Source: Paraburkholderia madseniana
GTDB lineage: Bacteria; Pseudomonadota; Gammaproteobacteria; Burkholderiales; Burkholderiaceae
NCBI RefSeq assembly: GCF_009690905.1
Contig: NZ_VOSW01000032.1
Coordinates: forward strand, 27,674 to 91,673
Length of the DNA stretch: 64,000 nt
Direction: 5' to 3'
Each line of letters begins with the position of its first letter. The first letter of the stretch is position 1. Of the stretch, positions 8,445-16,010 are shown in pieces. Below the pieces are notes generated by a model. It ran no database searches, was not told where the DNA came from, and saw nothing but the letters and a program-made list of their open reading frames with translations. A program made the translations under genes and the position numbers.

Positions 8445-9482
8445 ATGTCGAATCCGCTCGAAATCGTCGAACTGACGCATCACGTCAAGAACCTCGCGAC
8501 GGGGAAAATTTCCGATATCAACGACATCAATCGCGAGACCACCTTCCTCGCACTCAACGCATTGATCGAAGCGGCACGTGCGGGCAATGCGGGCCGTGGC
8601 TTCGCGGTCGTGGCAAACCAGGTCAAGCACGTGTCCGCGCGGATCGGCGAAATCACCACGGTGCTCAATCGCGAACTCGCCGGCTCGCTGACCAAGCTGA
8701 CCGATCTCGGCGACAGCATGATCGAACGGCTGCGCTCGCACGAAGGCCAGCGTTGCGCCGATCTCGCGCTGAACATGATCGACGTGATCGACCGCAATCT
8801 GTACGAACGCTCATGTGACGTGCGCTGGTGGGCCACCGACTCCGCGGTGGTCGACTGCCTCGCCCATCAGAGTGCCGAAGCGCGGGCGTATGCGTCGCGC
8901 CGTCTGTCGGTGATTCTCGATAGCTATACCGTGTACCGCGATTTATGGATCATCGACGCCGCGGGCAATGTGGTCGCGAACGGCCGGCCCGATACGTATG
9001 CGGTGCACGATCGCAATGTCGCCGACGCCAGCTGGTTTCGCGATGCAATGAAGACGCCTTCCGGCGCGCACTTTGTTGCGGGCGATATCGAGGCGCTGCC
9101 GCTTCTGAAACACGCGCACGTCGCAACCTATGCGACAGCGATCCGCGAAAACGGCGCGGTCGACGGCAAGCCGCTTGGTGCGCTGGTGATCTTTTTCGAT
9201 TGGGCGCCGCAAGCGTCGGCAGTCGTTAAAGGCGTGCGGCTCACGGCGGAAGAATGGCGGCGCACGCGCTGCATGATCGTCAGCGCGTCGCACCGCGTGA
9301 TTGCGAGCTCGGACGACAAAGGCGTGCTCGACGAACAGTTCCGTCTGAATACCGACGGCCGTCCAGCAGGTTTTTATCAACTGACTGACGGCCGCACCGT
9401 GTCGTTCGCCGCCACCCCAGGCTATGAAAGTTATCGCGGCCTGGGGTGGTACGGCGTGATCGTGCAGTCGCCTCCGGCTTAA
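8445..9482 (+). CDS. Soluble chemoreceptor-like protein: signalling tip followed by Cache-type sensor
   Basis: 345 residues with no membrane segment. Residues 1-75 carry the chemoreceptor hairpin tip (I-DINRETTFLALNALIE, AARAGNAGRGFAVVA), the region that docks CheW/CheA. After a helical linker (80-150), residues 165-345 resemble a Cache/PDC sensor (LWIIDAAGNVVANGRP, WFRDAM). Usual receptors have the reverse order (sensor, membrane, HAMP, tip). HAMP, transmembrane helices and most of the methylation helices are missing. It is probably a cytoplasmic sensor that joins chemoreceptor arrays or signals to another kinase; this role is inferred. The stop is followed by a hairpin. Confidence 0.75.
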   Translation: MSNPLEIVELTHHVKNLATGKISDINDINRETTFLALNALIEAARAGNAGRGFAVVANQVKHVSARIGEITTVLNRELAGSLTKLTDLGDSMIERLRSHEGQRCADLALNMIDVIDRNLYERSCDVRWWATDSAVVDCLAHQSAEARAYASRRLSVILDSYTVYRDLWIIDAAGNVVANGRPDTYAVHDRNVADASWFRDAMKTPSGAHFVAGDIEALPLLKHAHVATYATAIRENGAVDGKPLGALVIFFDWAPQASAVVKGVRLTAEEWRRTRCMIVSASHRVIASSDDKGVLDEQFRLNTDGRPAGFYQLTDGRTVSFAATPGYESYRGLGWYGVIVQSPPA

Positions 9483-9508
9483 GTCAGTTGCCTTGACCGC
9501 CTCGTGAT

Positions 9509-9548
9509 CTCTTCAAACAAGGCGTCCCGAACATCGGACGCCGTCAAG
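9509..9548. terminator. Probable bidirectional terminator between convergent genes
   Basis: The inner stem GGCGTCC (9521-9527) / GGACGCC (9536-9542) has an 8-base loop. Outer arms CTCTT and AAGAG flank it across small internal loops. It sits between the soluble receptor gene (+) and the SDR (-). T-rich sequence is present only in the minus direction and is weak. Confidence 0.5.
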
Positions 9549-9552
9549 AGAT

Positions 9553-10317
9553 TTACGTACGCGTAATCGATGCGCCGCCATCGACCAGCGAAGCAGTACC
9601 GGTCACGAAGGACGAGTCATCGGACGCGAGATAAAGCACCGAACGGGCGAGTTCTTCCGGCCGTGCGACGCGCTTGAGCGCATGCAACCCGGTCACGAAG
9701 GCTTGCGACTCGGCGGTGTCGTTCATGTCGCGATACATCGGCGTGTCCACGGCACCAGGCAGAATGGCGTTGACGCGCACACCTTGCGGGCCATACTCGG
9801 CAGCCAGCGCTTGCGTCAGCCCAATCAAGCCGGCCTTGCTCGCAGCGTATGCCGCGGTGCCCGGGAAAGCGAATGAGTAGCCAACGAACGTCGACGTGAA
9901 GATAACCGAACCGCCACCGTGCTTCACCATCTCGGGGATCTGGTGCTTCGCACCCAAAAAGGCGCTCGTCAGATTCGTCGCCAAAGCAGCCGACCAGCCT
10001 GCTTCCGACACACCCGAGGTCGGGCCCATTTCGCCCAGCGTGCCGGCGTTGTTATAGGCGATGTCGAGCCGGCCGAAGCGACTGACGGCGAGCGCGACCA
10101 GCGCTTTCGCGAAGTCCTCTGACTGCACGTCGCCCGCCAGAAACGCGGCCTCACCTCCTTCGCTGGCAATCTCGGCCGCGAGCGTTTCAAGTTCAGCTTC
10201 GCGGCGCGCCGCGATCACGACTTTTGCGCCTTCCGCGGCGAACAGTTTTGCGGTGGCACGGCCAATTCCCGCGCTTGCACCGGTCACGATGGCGACTTTT
10301 CCTGATAAGCGTTGCAT
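9553..10317 (-). CDS. Short-chain dehydrogenase/reductase (SDR)
   Basis: 254 residues, classical SDR of the FabG-like type: TGASAGIG (12-19), NNAG, catalytic Ser in FTSTFVG, YAASK, and the C-terminal LASDDSSFVTGTASLVDGG signature. The RR after the second strand (IAARREAE) suggests NADP(H). ATG 10317 has an AGGAG site; the longer frame lacks conserved sequence. It is divergent from the LysR gene at 10457, with a perfect palindrome between them. The substrate is unknown. Confidence 0.85.
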   Translation of the reverse strand: MQRLSGKVAIVTGASAGIGRATAKLFAAEGAKVVIAARREAELETLAAEIASEGGEAAFLAGDVQSEDFAKALVALAVSRFGRLDIAYNNAGTLGEMGPTSGVSEAGWSAALATNLTSAFLGAKHQIPEMVKHGGGSVIFTSTFVGYSFAFPGTAAYAASKAGLIGLTQALAAEYGPQGVRVNAILPGAVDTPMYRDMNDTAESQAFVTGLHALKRVARPEELARSVLYLASDDSSFVTGTASLVDGGASITRT

Positions 10318-10422
10318 GTTCAATCTCCTGCTGCAGTGTGTTGACCAGTGCCCAGTGCCTTGGTCCGTGAGAAGCAATATAGGCTTCAGTCACTATTGCA
10401 GGAAGGCTCAAAACATGGGTAT

Positions 10423-10445
10423 ATCATTCAGTATTTATGAATGAT
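10423..10445. promoter_or_regulatory. LysR-type palindromic operator
   Basis: ATCATTCA (10423-10430), a 7-base spacer and TGAATGAT (10438-10445) make a perfect 8-bp inverted repeat containing a T-N11-A core. It ends 11 bases before the LysR start codon and lies in the shared region with the divergent SDR, as expected for an autoregulatory LysR recognition site. Confidence 0.7.
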
Positions 10446-10456
10446 CGGGAAAAGAC

Positions 10457-11374
10457 ATGGACCGGCTGCGTGCTTATGAAGTCTTCGTGACCGTGGTGAG
10501 CCGCGGCAGCTTCACGCGCGCCGCCGATGCGCTCGAGACATCGCCCGCCAACGTGACCCGCTACGTGAATGAGCTGGAAGCGCACCTCGGCACACGTCTG
10601 CTGAATCGCACCTCACGCAGGCTTTCGCTGACCGAGGGCGGCGAAACCCTTTACGCCCGCTGCAAATCTATCCTCGACGACGTCGCCGAAACGGAGGGGC
10701 TTGTGTCATCGGCCTCAGTCGAACCGCGTGGCCGACTGCGCATCAATGCGCCCGTGAGCTTTGGCATTCTGCATCTGGCGCCGCTATGGCCCGAGTTCAT
10801 GCGGAAATATCCCGGCGTGGAACTCGATGTCGCGCTGATTGATCGCGTCGTCGATATCGTCGAGGAAGGCTACGACCTCGCCATCCGCATCTCACACGCC
10901 GGTTCGACCAGCCACGCAGCCCGTAAGCTGGCGACATCGAGAAATATCCTGTGTGCGTCGCCAGACTACCTGGCGCGTTGCGGATACCCTGCAGCGCCCG
11001 CCGACTTGATCGAGCATCAATGCATCGGCTACTCGTACGCCGCCACCGGCGACGAGTGGCAACTGATGGACAGTGAGCACAAGGCTCACACCGTGAAGGT
11101 CAACTGTCACATGCATACCAACAATGGCGATACGGCACGTGCGGCCGCGCTCGCCGGGCAAGGCGTGATCTGGCAACCCACCTTTCTTATCGGTAACGAC
11201 CTGCGCGCCGGCAAGCTCGTTCAGGTATTGCCTGACTATCGCTTGCCTGACATCGACGTACTCGCCTTGTACCCAAGTCGTCGGCATCTGAGTGCCAAGA
11301 TACGCGCGGTGGTCGATTTCCTCGTCGATGCGTTCGGCGGCGTGCCGCCGTGGGATCGGGATAGCGGAGGCTAA
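10457..11374 (+). CDS. LysR family transcriptional regulator
   Basis: 305 residues. The N-terminal winged HTH (1-60) includes FTRAADALETSPANVTRYVNELEAHLG; the C-terminal part is the two-lobed periplasmic-binding-like effector domain (from about 90, GRLRINAPVSFG). It belongs to the subgroup resembling DmlR/AaeR regulators that sit beside SDRs. It is divergent from the SDR at 9553-10317 and is its likely regulator through the palindrome at 10423-10445. Confidence 0.87.
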   Translation: MDRLRAYEVFVTVVSRGSFTRAADALETSPANVTRYVNELEAHLGTRLLNRTSRRLSLTEGGETLYARCKSILDDVAETEGLVSSASVEPRGRLRINAPVSFGILHLAPLWPEFMRKYPGVELDVALIDRVVDIVEEGYDLAIRISHAGSTSHAARKLATSRNILCASPDYLARCGYPAAPADLIEHQCIGYSYAATGDEWQLMDSEHKAHTVKVNCHMHTNNGDTARAAALAGQGVIWQPTFLIGNDLRAGKLVQVLPDYRLPDIDVLALYPSRRHLSAKIRAVVDFLVDAFGGVPPWDRDSGG

Positions 11375-11444
11375 GCGGGTGTCACGCCGCCTCCGCTCAC
11401 GATTTGCCACTGCCCGGCGCGCCTGAACCTCGATGCTACCGCCA

Positions 11445-11481
11445 CCGGATACGCGTCCACGTGCCTGCGATGCGTATCCGG
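11445..11481. terminator. 10-bp perfect inverted repeat between convergent genes
   Basis: CCGGATACGC (11445-11454) and GCGTATCCGG (11472-11481) pair perfectly around a 17-base loop. It lies between the LysR stop (11374) and the end of the convergent SDR (11493). There is no U tract. It is a transcript-end hairpin or a stand-alone palindromic repeat; the sequence cannot distinguish these. Confidence 0.45.
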
Positions 11482-11492
11482 CAAGCAGTCAA

Positions 11493-12248
11493 TCACCCAC
11501 CGAACACTTCCATCATCTGCGCATTAAAGCTATTGACGAAGGCATGCTCACCGGGTCCCGGGTTCGCGCGGAACGCCTTCGCCCCTTCGACCAGAACTTC
11601 TTCCGCGTCCGTTCCGAGGACAGCGATCGTTTCGTCGATGAAGGCGTCAAGCGGCATCGCCTGTTCGGCCTCACGGCTGTTCATGAGATCCGTGCGCACC
11701 CAGGGTGGTGCGATTTCGAGTACGCGAACGTTTGTGTCCCGCAGCATGAAGCGTTGCGAGAGGACGTACGAATGCAGCGCCGCCTTGGTCGACGAATACA
11801 CTGACGTCACCGCCAACGGAACGAAAGCGAGAACCGAGCTCGTATAGGCGACGACAGCGTCGTTCCGGGTCTTGAGATGATCGAGCAGCGCCGATGTCAT
11901 GCGGATCGGCCCGATGAGGTTGGTCGTGATGGTGGACACCAGCAGCGCGTCGTCGATGTGGCCACCCGCCTGGTCGGGCTCCATGATCCCGGCGTTATTG
12001 ATCAGCACGTTGAGGTCGGGATAGTCCGCGATCAATTGCGCCGATACCTTCTCGATGCTGGCCGGGTCGGCAATGTCGAGCTCGATTGCAGCCATGCCGG
12101 GATTCGCTGCCACCACCTCGTCGAGATGCCCGCGCCGGCGGCCGCTGATGATGACCTTGTTGCCGCGCTTATGGAGTGCCTCGGCAAGCCCGCGGCCAAT
12201 GCCCGAACCGCCGCCCGTGATGAAGATCGTGTTTCCGGTGAGTTTCAT
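11493..12248 (-). CDS. Short-chain dehydrogenase/reductase, DltE-like
   Basis: 251 residues. TGGGSGIG (11-18), NNAGIM, Ser in YTSSVLAF and YSSTK mark an SDR, and the sequence layout (IFITGGGSGIGRGLAEAL...LIISGRR type, PPWVRTDLM) is that of the DltE subgroup of NADP-dependent oxidoreductases. It is the second gene of a likely operon behind the NTF2-like gene (48-base gap), divergent from the TetR gene. The products probably act on the same small electrophile or carbonyl compound; this is inference. Confidence 0.83.
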   Translation of the reverse strand: MKLTGNTIFITGGGSGIGRGLAEALHKRGNKVIISGRRRGHLDEVVAANPGMAAIELDIADPASIEKVSAQLIADYPDLNVLINNAGIMEPDQAGGHIDDALLVSTITTNLIGPIRMTSALLDHLKTRNDAVVAYTSSVLAFVPLAVTSVYSSTKAALHSYVLSQRFMLRDTNVRVLEIAPPWVRTDLMNSREAEQAMPLDAFIDETIAVLGTDAEEVLVEGAKAFRANPGPGEHAFVNSFNAQMMEVFGG

Positions 12249-12296
12249 GATCGTATTCCTGATGAAGTTGATTTGCTGTAGATGAGGTTGGCGTGG

Positions 12297-12698
12297 TCAG
12301 GCAGGGAAGCGGTCGCCGAACATCGGCAAGCCGCTCACGGATTCGGCCCGGGTCGCTTCGTCCTGAAGCACGTCCCAGTGCTCGGCGAGCTTGCCGTTTT
12401 CAAAGCGGACGGCGTCGGCTGCGATCCACGCAGCGGGCCGGCCGATCCCAGTGAAGCGGCCATGCGCGATGACGTAATCGCCCTCGGCCACGATCAGCTG
12501 GTTCTCATAGCGCGCGGTGTCGGGCAGCGTGCGAACCAGGTTGAACAGGCCCTCGCGTCCCGGCGCGATATGGGCGCTATGCTGAATGTAGCGGTCCGAC
12601 CACAAGCGCTCAGCCGCCGCGTAGTCGCGCTTGTTGAACAGGGTCTCGAATGCTTCCAGCACGAGCGCCTTGTTCTGTTCAGGGGTTGTCTTCGTCAT
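12297..12698 (-). CDS. NTF2/SnoaL-like protein
   Basis: 133 residues with the cone-shaped NTF2 fold pattern: N-terminal helix (LVLEAFETLFNKRDYAAAERLWSD begins it), YIQHSAHIAPGREGL, then beta-strands with HGRFTG and VRFENGKLAEHWDVLQ. SnoaL-like proteins are small hydrolases, cyclases or ligand binders. ATG 12698 is chosen because AGAGGA lies upstream. It is the first gene of the pair with the DltE-like SDR, preceded by two TetR-type operators. Confidence 0.8.
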   Translation of the reverse strand: MTKTTPEQNKALVLEAFETLFNKRDYAAAERLWSDRYIQHSAHIAPGREGLFNLVRTLPDTARYENQLIVAEGDYVIAHGRFTGIGRPAAWIAADAVRFENGKLAEHWDVLQDEATRAESVSGLPMFGDRFPA

Positions 12699-12801
12699 GT
12701 TGAGGTCCTCTTTCAAGAGTGAGGTGACGACGCACTCAGGCGTCGGATAACCGTTGTGCCTCCTGTTGCCTGGACACTCAGGTAAAGAAGGCTATACTTA
12801 A

Positions 12802-12823
12802 GACAATGGTGAATGACATTGTC
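12802..12823. promoter_or_regulatory. TetR-type operator, copy 1
   Basis: GACAATG (12802-12808), an 8-base spacer and CATTGTC (12817-12823) form a perfect 7-bp inverted repeat. The whole 22-bp unit recurs 56 bp downstream. It lies in the divergent region between the NTF2-like gene and the TetR gene, just after a TATACT -10-like sequence (12793-12798). Confidence 0.75.
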
Positions 12824-12857
12824 ATTGAAATGGATTGTGGGCAGTTGCCCTGCCCAT

Positions 12858-12879
12858 GTCAATGGTGATCGACATTGTA
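12858..12879. promoter_or_regulatory. TetR-type operator, copy 2
   Basis: This is a near repeat of the unit at 12802-12823: GTCAATG, spacer GTGATCGA, CATTGTA. Its core AATGGTGA..GACATTGT matches copy 1, with a few outer changes, so it is probably the weaker site. It sits 47 bases before the TetR start and would suit autoregulation, with copy 1 controlling the operon on the other strand. Confidence 0.7.
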
Positions 12880-12926
12880 TTTTTTGATGGGTCTTATTGG
12901 GTCGCTATCGGCCAAAGGGAGGGAAA

Positions 12927-13565
12927 GTGGGTGTTTCCAGGCAGCAGGCGGCGGAAAACCGGCACGCGATCGTGGCAGCGGCTGAGAAGCTGTTTCGCGA
13001 GCGCGGCGTCGATGCGGTCGGGCTCGCCGAGCTGATGAAGGCGGCGGGCTTTACGCAGGGCGGTTTCTACAACCACTTCAAATCAAAAGACGCGCTCGTC
13101 GCCGCGGTGATGGAAAAGGCGATGGAAGAAGGGGGAGAGGCTTATGCCGCCCTGATCGACGGCGCGAAGTCATCTGGCGCTGATCCGGTCAAGTACAACA
13201 TTGAGTGGTACCTGTCTCCCGAACATCGCGCGAATATCGAGGCGGGTTGCCCCTGGTCGGGTTTTGTAGGCGACGCCCGCCGATTCGACGACGTCGCGCG
13301 CGGCTCTTACGCAGAGGGGCTCGCGGTGAACCTCGACCGATTCGCCAAGGTCATCGAAGAGACCGAGGGGATCAGCGAAGGCGGCCGCAGCAAGGCGATC
13401 ACTTTGTTCAGCCAGATGGTCGGTGCGCTGCTGCTTTCGCGTGCTGTTGCAGACGTTGATCCGGCGCTCGCGGATGAAATTCTTGACGAGGGGCGCCAGC
13501 ATCTGCTCGCTGCGGTGGACACGCAGTCTGAGATTCAATCGCGGGGACGTTCGCGCCGACGGTAG
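12927..13565 (+). CDS. TetR family transcriptional regulator
   Basis: 212 residues. The N-terminal HTH contains RHAIVAAAEKLFRERG, VGLAELMKAAGFTQGGFY and NHFKSKDAL; the rest is the helical ligand-binding/dimerisation domain. It belongs to the subgroup that controls adjacent SDR genes. The GTG at 12927 is preferred: AGGGAG lies 5 bases upstream, and the TTG at 12897 has none. It is divergent from the NTF2-SDR pair, with two matching operators between. Confidence 0.83.
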   Translation: MGVSRQQAAENRHAIVAAAEKLFRERGVDAVGLAELMKAAGFTQGGFYNHFKSKDALVAAVMEKAMEEGGEAYAALIDGAKSSGADPVKYNIEWYLSPEHRANIEAGCPWSGFVGDARRFDDVARGSYAEGLAVNLDRFAKVIEETEGISEGGRSKAITLFSQMVGALLLSRAVADVDPALADEILDEGRQHLLAAVDTQSEIQSRGRSRRR

Positions 13566-13647
13566 CCCAATGTGTCGTTCGGCGGTGTGTAGGGAGCTTT
13601 ACCGAGACTCACCGCTGTTCCATGCTCGTCGCGATTTTTCATGAGCG

Positions 13648-14310
13648 TCAGGCGGGGGAATCGCCCGCTTTTGCGGCGGCCTTTATGGCGGCGTACTCAA
13701 GCATGGCTCCGCCGATCACGTTTTCTCCCCGTTCGTTTAGGGCAGCGCCGGCCCCTTGTATATCCCGCACCTCCTTGTTCTGGCTGAGCTTGATCTTCCC
13801 GACCAAGCGGGTGATTTCGATCTCGACTCCGACGATCGCCTTGAGCATCGTATCGATGTAGTCGGCGGCGCTGTCCGTCATCTTCCACGGCTGTGGCTGG
13901 GAGGCTTCATGGGTCCGCGTGAGACGGGCGACCAGCCCTCGAACATAGCGTTCGTCATCGCGGATGGTCACCCGGCCATGAGCGTGGACCACCCTGTAGT
14001 TCCATGTCGGCACCTGCTTGTGAAACTCGTGCTTGCTCGGATACCAGGTGGGCGAGATGTAGGCGTCGCCCGCGCGAAACACGACCAGTACCTCGTCCCC
14101 GTTGGCCACGTCCTGCCAGACCGGATTTGCGCGAGCCACGTGAGCATGAAGGACACCACATGCGCCTTCGCCGGCTTTCAGATCAAACGGAATGTGGTTG
14201 GCGTCGAGACCGCTTTTGCCATGCGTGAACAGAATGCCAAGCGGATTCTCTGCGATCAGCGTGTGCAGCACCTCAGTGCGCGGTTCATCAAAATGAGTGG
14301 GTACGTACAT
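13648..14310 (-). CDS. FMN-binding negative transcriptional regulator, PaiB family
   Basis: 220 residues, full-length PaiB-like: starts MYVPTHF, then GILFTHG, ANHIPF, AHVARANPVW, and the hallmark AYISPTWYPSK with VPTWNY, and the C-terminal LSQNK segment. Members are split-barrel flavin-binding proteins described in Bacillus as affecting protease/sporulation genes; the molecular role in proteobacteria is poorly defined. GGAG precedes ATG 14310. It is divergent from a MocR regulator, with a 30-bp palindrome between, so it is probably a MocR target. Confidence 0.87.
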   Translation of the reverse strand: MYVPTHFDEPRTEVLHTLIAENPLGILFTHGKSGLDANHIPFDLKAGEGACGVLHAHVARANPVWQDVANGDEVLVVFRAGDAYISPTWYPSKHEFHKQVPTWNYRVVHAHGRVTIRDDERYVRGLVARLTRTHEASQPQPWKMTDSAADYIDTMLKAIVGVEIEITRLVGKIKLSQNKEVRDIQGAGAALNERGENVIGGAMLEYAAIKAAAKAGDSPA

Positions 14311-14394
14311 AGGGGCTCCGTGATGAGTGCAGCGATGCGCTAACCCTCATTGCAGGCAACGCCGGTGCGGCAGGCCTGCAAAGAATTGTGGCGG

Positions 14395-14424
14395 CAAACT
14401 GGTTTATATTGTAGAACCAGTTTG
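14395..14424. promoter_or_regulatory. 30-bp inverted repeat between paiB-like and mocR-like genes
   Basis: The arms CAAACTGGTT (14395-14404) and AACCAGTTTG (14415-14424) pair perfectly over 10 bp with a 10-base AT-rich centre containing TATATTGTA. The centre can provide a -10 box in either direction (TACAAT on the minus strand). It ends 26 bases before the MocR ATG. This is a very good candidate for the MocR/GntR operator controlling both genes. Confidence 0.78.
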
Positions 14425-14450
14425 GATCATTTTCTTTGGACCAGAAAGCC

Positions 14451-15974
14451 ATGGCTCGCAAACCGAAAGCGGTGGAAGTTCCGTCGATCGGCATGCTGGA
14501 TCGCGCCTCGGGCCATTTGGGTCGTCAGCTCGCGCAGGCACTGCGCGACGCCGTTCGCCGTGGTGACCTCAAACCCGGCGAGGTGCTCCCCTCCACGCGC
14601 ACGTTAGCTGCGTCGTTGCATGTTGCGCGGGGAACCGTCGTCGAGGCATTCGAGCAACTGATCGCCGAAGGCTTTCTGCAATCGCAGCCTGGCTCCGACA
14701 CGCGCGTGGCGCAATCGTTGACGGTCCCTGCCGATCCCCGAGCGCGGTCCTCATCCGTTGAAACTGCCCCGCTTCCAGAACGCGCCCGTCTGTTCGCACA
14801 GGTTGCACGTCAATTTTCTGCCGTACCGCAGGCACCTTTCGCAGTTTCGGTACCCATTGGCCCTGCCGCTCCCGACGATGTCTGGCGCCGGCTCGGCAAC
14901 CGGCTACGCGCCCGCGGACCCGGCGCTCCGGCTGGGTATGGCGACCCACAAGGGGCGCTGGCGCTGCGCGAAGCGGTGGCCGACTACGTCAGGAAATCGC
15001 GCTCGGTTCGTTGCGAGGCGGACCAGGTGATCGTCACGAGCGGCACACAGCAAGGTCTTTACCTGTCATGCCAGGTGCTGCTCGACGGCGACGCGTCGGC
15101 GTGGGTAGAGGACCCAGCGTATCGGGGCATTACGGCGATTCTGGAAAGCACCGGGCGTCCGGAGCGCATGATCCGGGTGCCTGTCGACGCGGAGGGCCTC
15201 AACGTCGATGAGGGTATCAAGCTGGGCCCGCACGCGCGGGTGGCGTTCGTCACATCGTCGCACCAGTATCCGCTGGGAATGCCATTGAGCATGGCGAGAC
15301 GCAACGCGCTGTTGGCGTGGGCCCGCGCGAACAACGCCTGGGTGGTCGAAGACGACTACGACAGCGAACTGCGGTATGCGGGACATCCGTTTCCGTCGCT
15401 CCAGGGGCTGGACCCTAACCGGGTGGTCTATCTCGGCACCTTTAGCAAGATCCTGTTTCCGTCATTGCGGCTCGGCTACGCCGTTGTCCCGGAGAACCTC
15501 GTAGAGGCCTTCTGCGGCGCGCGCGTGCTAATGGACCGCAATCCCCCAAACGCAGATCAGCATGTACTGGCGGCCTTCATCGCGGAAGGCCATCTGGATC
15601 GTCACATCCGGCGTATTCGTGGCGTCTATGCGGACCGCCGCGCGTGCATCATCGAGACGCTCGAGCGACTGCTGCCGAAAGAGGTCGCCTGGTTGCAGCC
15701 GAGCGATCAGGGCATGCACCTCGTGCTCTGGCTTGGAGGGGGCGTCGACGACAGGTTAGTGGCGTCGTTAGCGGCTGAAAGTGGCGTTGCAGTACGAGCG
15801 GTATCACCCATGTATTCCGATGAAAAAGGCCCGATGGGTTTGATACTGGGTCTCGGCGGTTTCAGCGACGCCGAAATTGAAATTGCCACTCAACGTCTCG
15901 CCACGAGTATTGAAGCTGCGGCCAAAGCGGCACGCCGTGCGAATCCGCAGGGCGCCGCTGCCGCTAAAGCGTAA
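14451..15974 (+). CDS. MocR-type GntR regulator with aminotransferase domain
   Basis: 507 residues. The N-terminal GntR winged HTH (about 15-80) includes LRDAVRRGDLKPGEVLPSTR and ARGTVVEAFEQLIAEG. The C-terminal fold-type I aminotransferase domain has VTSGTQQGLYLS, EDPAYRG, VTSSHQYPLG, EDDYDSELR and the PLP lysine in YLGTFSKILFPSLRLGY. MocR proteins use PLP as cofactor/effector; PdxR and GabR are known examples. ATG 14451 begins the conserved part; the upstream TTG is weaker. It is divergent from the PaiB-like gene. A PdxR-like role is possible but no pdx gene is adjacent. Confidence 0.88.
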   Translation: MARKPKAVEVPSIGMLDRASGHLGRQLAQALRDAVRRGDLKPGEVLPSTRTLAASLHVARGTVVEAFEQLIAEGFLQSQPGSDTRVAQSLTVPADPRARSSSVETAPLPERARLFAQVARQFSAVPQAPFAVSVPIGPAAPDDVWRRLGNRLRARGPGAPAGYGDPQGALALREAVADYVRKSRSVRCEADQVIVTSGTQQGLYLSCQVLLDGDASAWVEDPAYRGITAILESTGRPERMIRVPVDAEGLNVDEGIKLGPHARVAFVTSSHQYPLGMPLSMARRNALLAWARANNAWVVEDDYDSELRYAGHPFPSLQGLDPNRVVYLGTFSKILFPSLRLGYAVVPENLVEAFCGARVLMDRNPPNADQHVLAAFIAEGHLDRHIRRIRGVYADRRACIIETLERLLPKEVAWLQPSDQGMHLVLWLGGGVDDRLVASLAAESGVAVRAVSPMYSDEKGPMGLILGLGGFSDAEIEIATQRLATSIEAAAKAARRANPQGAAAAKA

Positions 15975-16010
15975 CTGAATGATCTACCAGGGAATGGTCG
16001 CGTCCGCCCG

